From NCBI RefSeq assembly GCF_029846175.1, contig NZ_JARWAC010000019.1:1-64000 (forward strand): a stretch of 64,000 nucleotides of DNA. Reading direction: 5' to 3'. The DNA is from Sphaerisporangium sp. TRM90804 (GTDB taxonomy: Bacteria > Actinomycetota > Actinomycetes > Streptosporangiales > Streptosporangiaceae). The translations under genes were made by a program, and so were the position numbers. Positions 62,412 to 64,000 of the stretch are shown piece after piece. The notes below the pieces were generated by a model. That model was not told where the DNA came from, searched no databases, and saw only the letters and a program-made list of their open reading frames with translations. The first letter of the stretch is position 1. Every line of letters begins with the position of its first letter.

Positions 62412-63499
62412 CGGCGGCCCTCCGCGGACGCGATCTCCAGGATCCGGCGGGCGAGCACGGTGTCGGCGTCCTTGCGGCCCATGCGGGACGCGGCGTCCGA
62501 CATCGCCGCCACGCGTTCGGGGTCGCGCAGCACCGGGAGCACGGACTGGATGATCCAGTCGGCGGTCAGGTCGGCGTTGTCGACCATCATGCCTCCCCCG
62601 GCCTGCACGATCGGCAGGGCGTTGAGCTTCTGCTCGCCGTTGCCGTGCGGCAGCGGGACGTACGCCGCGGGCAGCCCCACGGCGGTCAGCTCGGCGCAGG
62701 TCATGGCGCCGCCGCGGCAGAGCACGAAGTCGGCGGCGGCGTAGGCGAGGTCCATGCGGTCGACGTAGGGCAGCACGACGTACTGCGGGTCGCCCGGAGG
62801 CGGCTCCTCGACGACGGTGTTCTTGGGGCCGATCACGTGCAGCACCTGCACGCCGGCCCGCCGCAGCGCGGGCGAGGCCGCCAGGGCGGCCTCGTTCAGG
62901 GAGCGTGCCCCCTGGGAGCCGCCGAACACCAGCAGGGTGGGGCGGTCGTTCTCGAGCCCGAAGTAGGACCGCGCCTTGTCGCCCATGGACAGCCGGTCGA
63001 GCGTGACGATCTCGTGGCGCAGCGGGATGCCGACGTACTCGCAGTGCGGCAGCGCGGCCTCCGGATGCCCGGTGAAGACGTGCTCGGTGAGCCGCGCGCC
63101 GAGCCGGTTGGCCAGCCCGGGCCGGGGGTTGGCCTCATGCACCGCGATCGGCACCCCGCGCCGCCGGGCGCCGAGGTAGGCCGGGGTCGCGACGTAGCCG
63201 CCGAAGCCGACCAGCATGTCGGCCTGGACGCGCTCCATGATGCCCGCGGCGGCGTTGATCGCCCCCGCCAGCCGGCCGGGGACCGTGAGCAGCTGTGGCG
63301 TGATCGCCCGTGGCAGCGGCACCGCGGGCACGAGCGCCAGCTCGTACCCCCGCGCCGGCACCAGCCGGGTCTCCAGCCCGCGCTCGGTGCCGAGGCAGGT
63401 GATGCCGATGCCCGGATCAAGCCTGCGCAGCGCGTCGGCCAGAGCCAGGGCTGGTTCGATGTGGCCGGCCGTACCGCCGCCTGCGAGGACCACCCTCAT
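62408..63499 (-). CDS. murG: UDP-GlcNAc:lipid I GlcNAc transferase
   Basis: A 363-residue GT28 glycosyltransferase that makes lipid II on the inner membrane face. Motifs are VVLAGGGTAGHIEP at the N-terminus, FGGYVATPAYLGARRRGVPIAVHEANPRPG, LLVFGGSQGARSLN and DFVLCRGGAMTCAELTAVGLPAAYVPLPHGNGEQ. It follows ftsW by 10 bp and is coupled to murC. Confidence 0.97.
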   Translation of the reverse strand: MRVVLAGGGTAGHIEPALALADALRRLDPGIGITCLGTERGLETRLVPARGYELALVPAVPLPRAITPQLLTVPGRLAGAINAAAGIMERVQADMLVGFGGYVATPAYLGARRRGVPIAVHEANPRPGLANRLGARLTEHVFTGHPEAALPHCEYVGIPLRHEIVTLDRLSMGDKARSYFGLENDRPTLLVFGGSQGARSLNEAALAASPALRRAGVQVLHVIGPKNTVVEEPPPGDPQYVVLPYVDRMDLAYAAADFVLCRGGAMTCAELTAVGLPAAYVPLPHGNGEQKLNALPIVQAGGGMMVDNADLTADWIIQSVLPVLRDPERVAAMSDAASRMGRKDADTVLARRILEIASAEGRR

Positions 63500-63509
63500 G
63501 TCGGTCCTT

Positions 63510-64000
63510 TCACTCCGCGTGCCTCGATGTCGGCCGGAGTCGTCCGGGCCGGCGATCTCTCGCCGGCGGGCGACTCAGGCCAAGCCAGCTTAGGGCCCGC
63601 GCCGCGGGCCCCGGTCCACGAGCGGCGAGCGCGTCGGCCGCGCCCGGCTCGCGTTTGGCGAACGACAACAACATGCCAAGCGCCGCCAGCGTGGGCAACA
63701 GCGCCGAACCACCGTACGACACCAGGGGCAGCGGGATGCCGGTGATGGGCAGGACGCCGATGACCGCGCCGATGTTGACGATGGCCTGCCCGGTGATCCA
63801 CGCCACCGAGGCGCAGGACACGAGCCGGACGAACGGGTCCTTGACCCGCGTGGCCACGCGCAGGCCGGCGTATCCGAGGATGCCGAAGAGCGCGACCACG
63901 ACCAGGGTGCCCATCAGGCCGAGCTCCTCGCCGATGATCGAGAAGATGAAGTCGCTCTCGGCGTGCGGCACCCAGCTCCACTTCTGCCTGCTGCTGCCGA
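63510..64000 (-). CDS. ftsW: Septal peptidoglycan polymerase FtsW (C-terminal part)
   Basis: The SEDS glycosyltransferase is cut by the right edge; about 163 C-terminal residues are present. The SEDS signature region is clear: QKWSWVPHAESDFIFSIIGEELGLMG, then GQAIVNIGAVIGVLPITGIPLPLVSYGGSAL, and the last helix TLAALGMLLSFAKRE. A Pro/Arg/Ala-rich cytoplasmic tail of about 45 residues follows. The frame is open to base 64000, so the start lies outside the window. Confidence 0.96.
   Translation of the reverse strand, partial: GSSRQKWSWVPHAESDFIFSIIGEELGLMGTLVVVALFGILGYAGLRVATRVKDPFVRLVSCASVAWITGQAIVNIGAVIGVLPITGIPLPLVSYGGSALLPTLAALGMLLSFAKREPGAADALAARGPGPAARALSWLGLSRPPARDRRPGRLRPTSRHAE

Overview
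The window is a GC-rich (roughly 70 percent or more) actinobacterial chromosome segment. It carries trp and his genes linked as in streptomycetes, a division and cell wall (dcw) cluster with SepF, YggT and DivIVA, DUF5753/DUF397 regulator pairs and many GTG or leaderless starts. I infer a filamentous actinomycete, possibly Streptosporangiales; no rRNA gene is present to settle this. I saw no tRNA, rRNA, CRISPR array, insertion sequence or prophage.

Layout. 1-8.5 kb (minus): hisI, a Trp-associated membrane protein, a CD225-type and a DUF2752 membrane protein, trpC-trpB-trpA, then a MauE-like protein, a DsbA-like thiol oxidoreductase and lgt, which runs off the left edge. 8.7-14.2 kb: a DUF5753 regulator, an asymmetric heterodimeric ABC exporter, a TIGR03085 protein and a 53-residue membrane protein. 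14.2-20 kb (minus): the hisD-C-B-(51-aa protein)-H-(112-aa protein)-A-F operon. 20-30.3 kb (plus): a YbaK deacylase, a large membrane NACHT-WD40 protein, an amidase, murA and a bifunctional penicillin-binding protein, with a DUF2567-like protein on the other strand.

30.3-35.2 kb looks like an accessory island: a 5'-truncated CocE-type hydrolase, a DUF5753/DUF397 pair, a small protein with an anti-sigma-like ATPase, and an RloA/RloB (AbiL-like) putative anti-phage pair. 35.4-40.3 kb (minus): dnaE and a chorismate mutase fused to what looks like an eroded DAHP synthase barrel. 40.6-47.2 kb (plus): three consecutive membrane Ser/Thr kinases; the first two share an extracytoplasmic domain and a promoter-proximal element. 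47.2-53.1 kb: an RluD-type pseudouridine synthase, lspA, a TraR/DksA protein, a DUF167 protein, and ileS behind a T-box leader. 53.3-55.8 kb: an unknown protein and a repeat-rich membrane protein with two putative metal-binding modules. 55.9-64 kb (minus): ftsW-murG-murC-ftsQ-ftsZ-YggS-sepF-yggT-divIVA.

The points I find most worth following are the NACHT protein whose WD40 propeller is predicted to lie outside the membrane, the kinase pair with its shared ectodomain, the DAHP-synthase-like/chorismate mutase fusion, the duplicated His-Cys3 module protein, the RloAB island, and the GVHH (swapped HIGH) signature in IleRS. Functional statements rest on motif and family recognition by eye; no database search was run.
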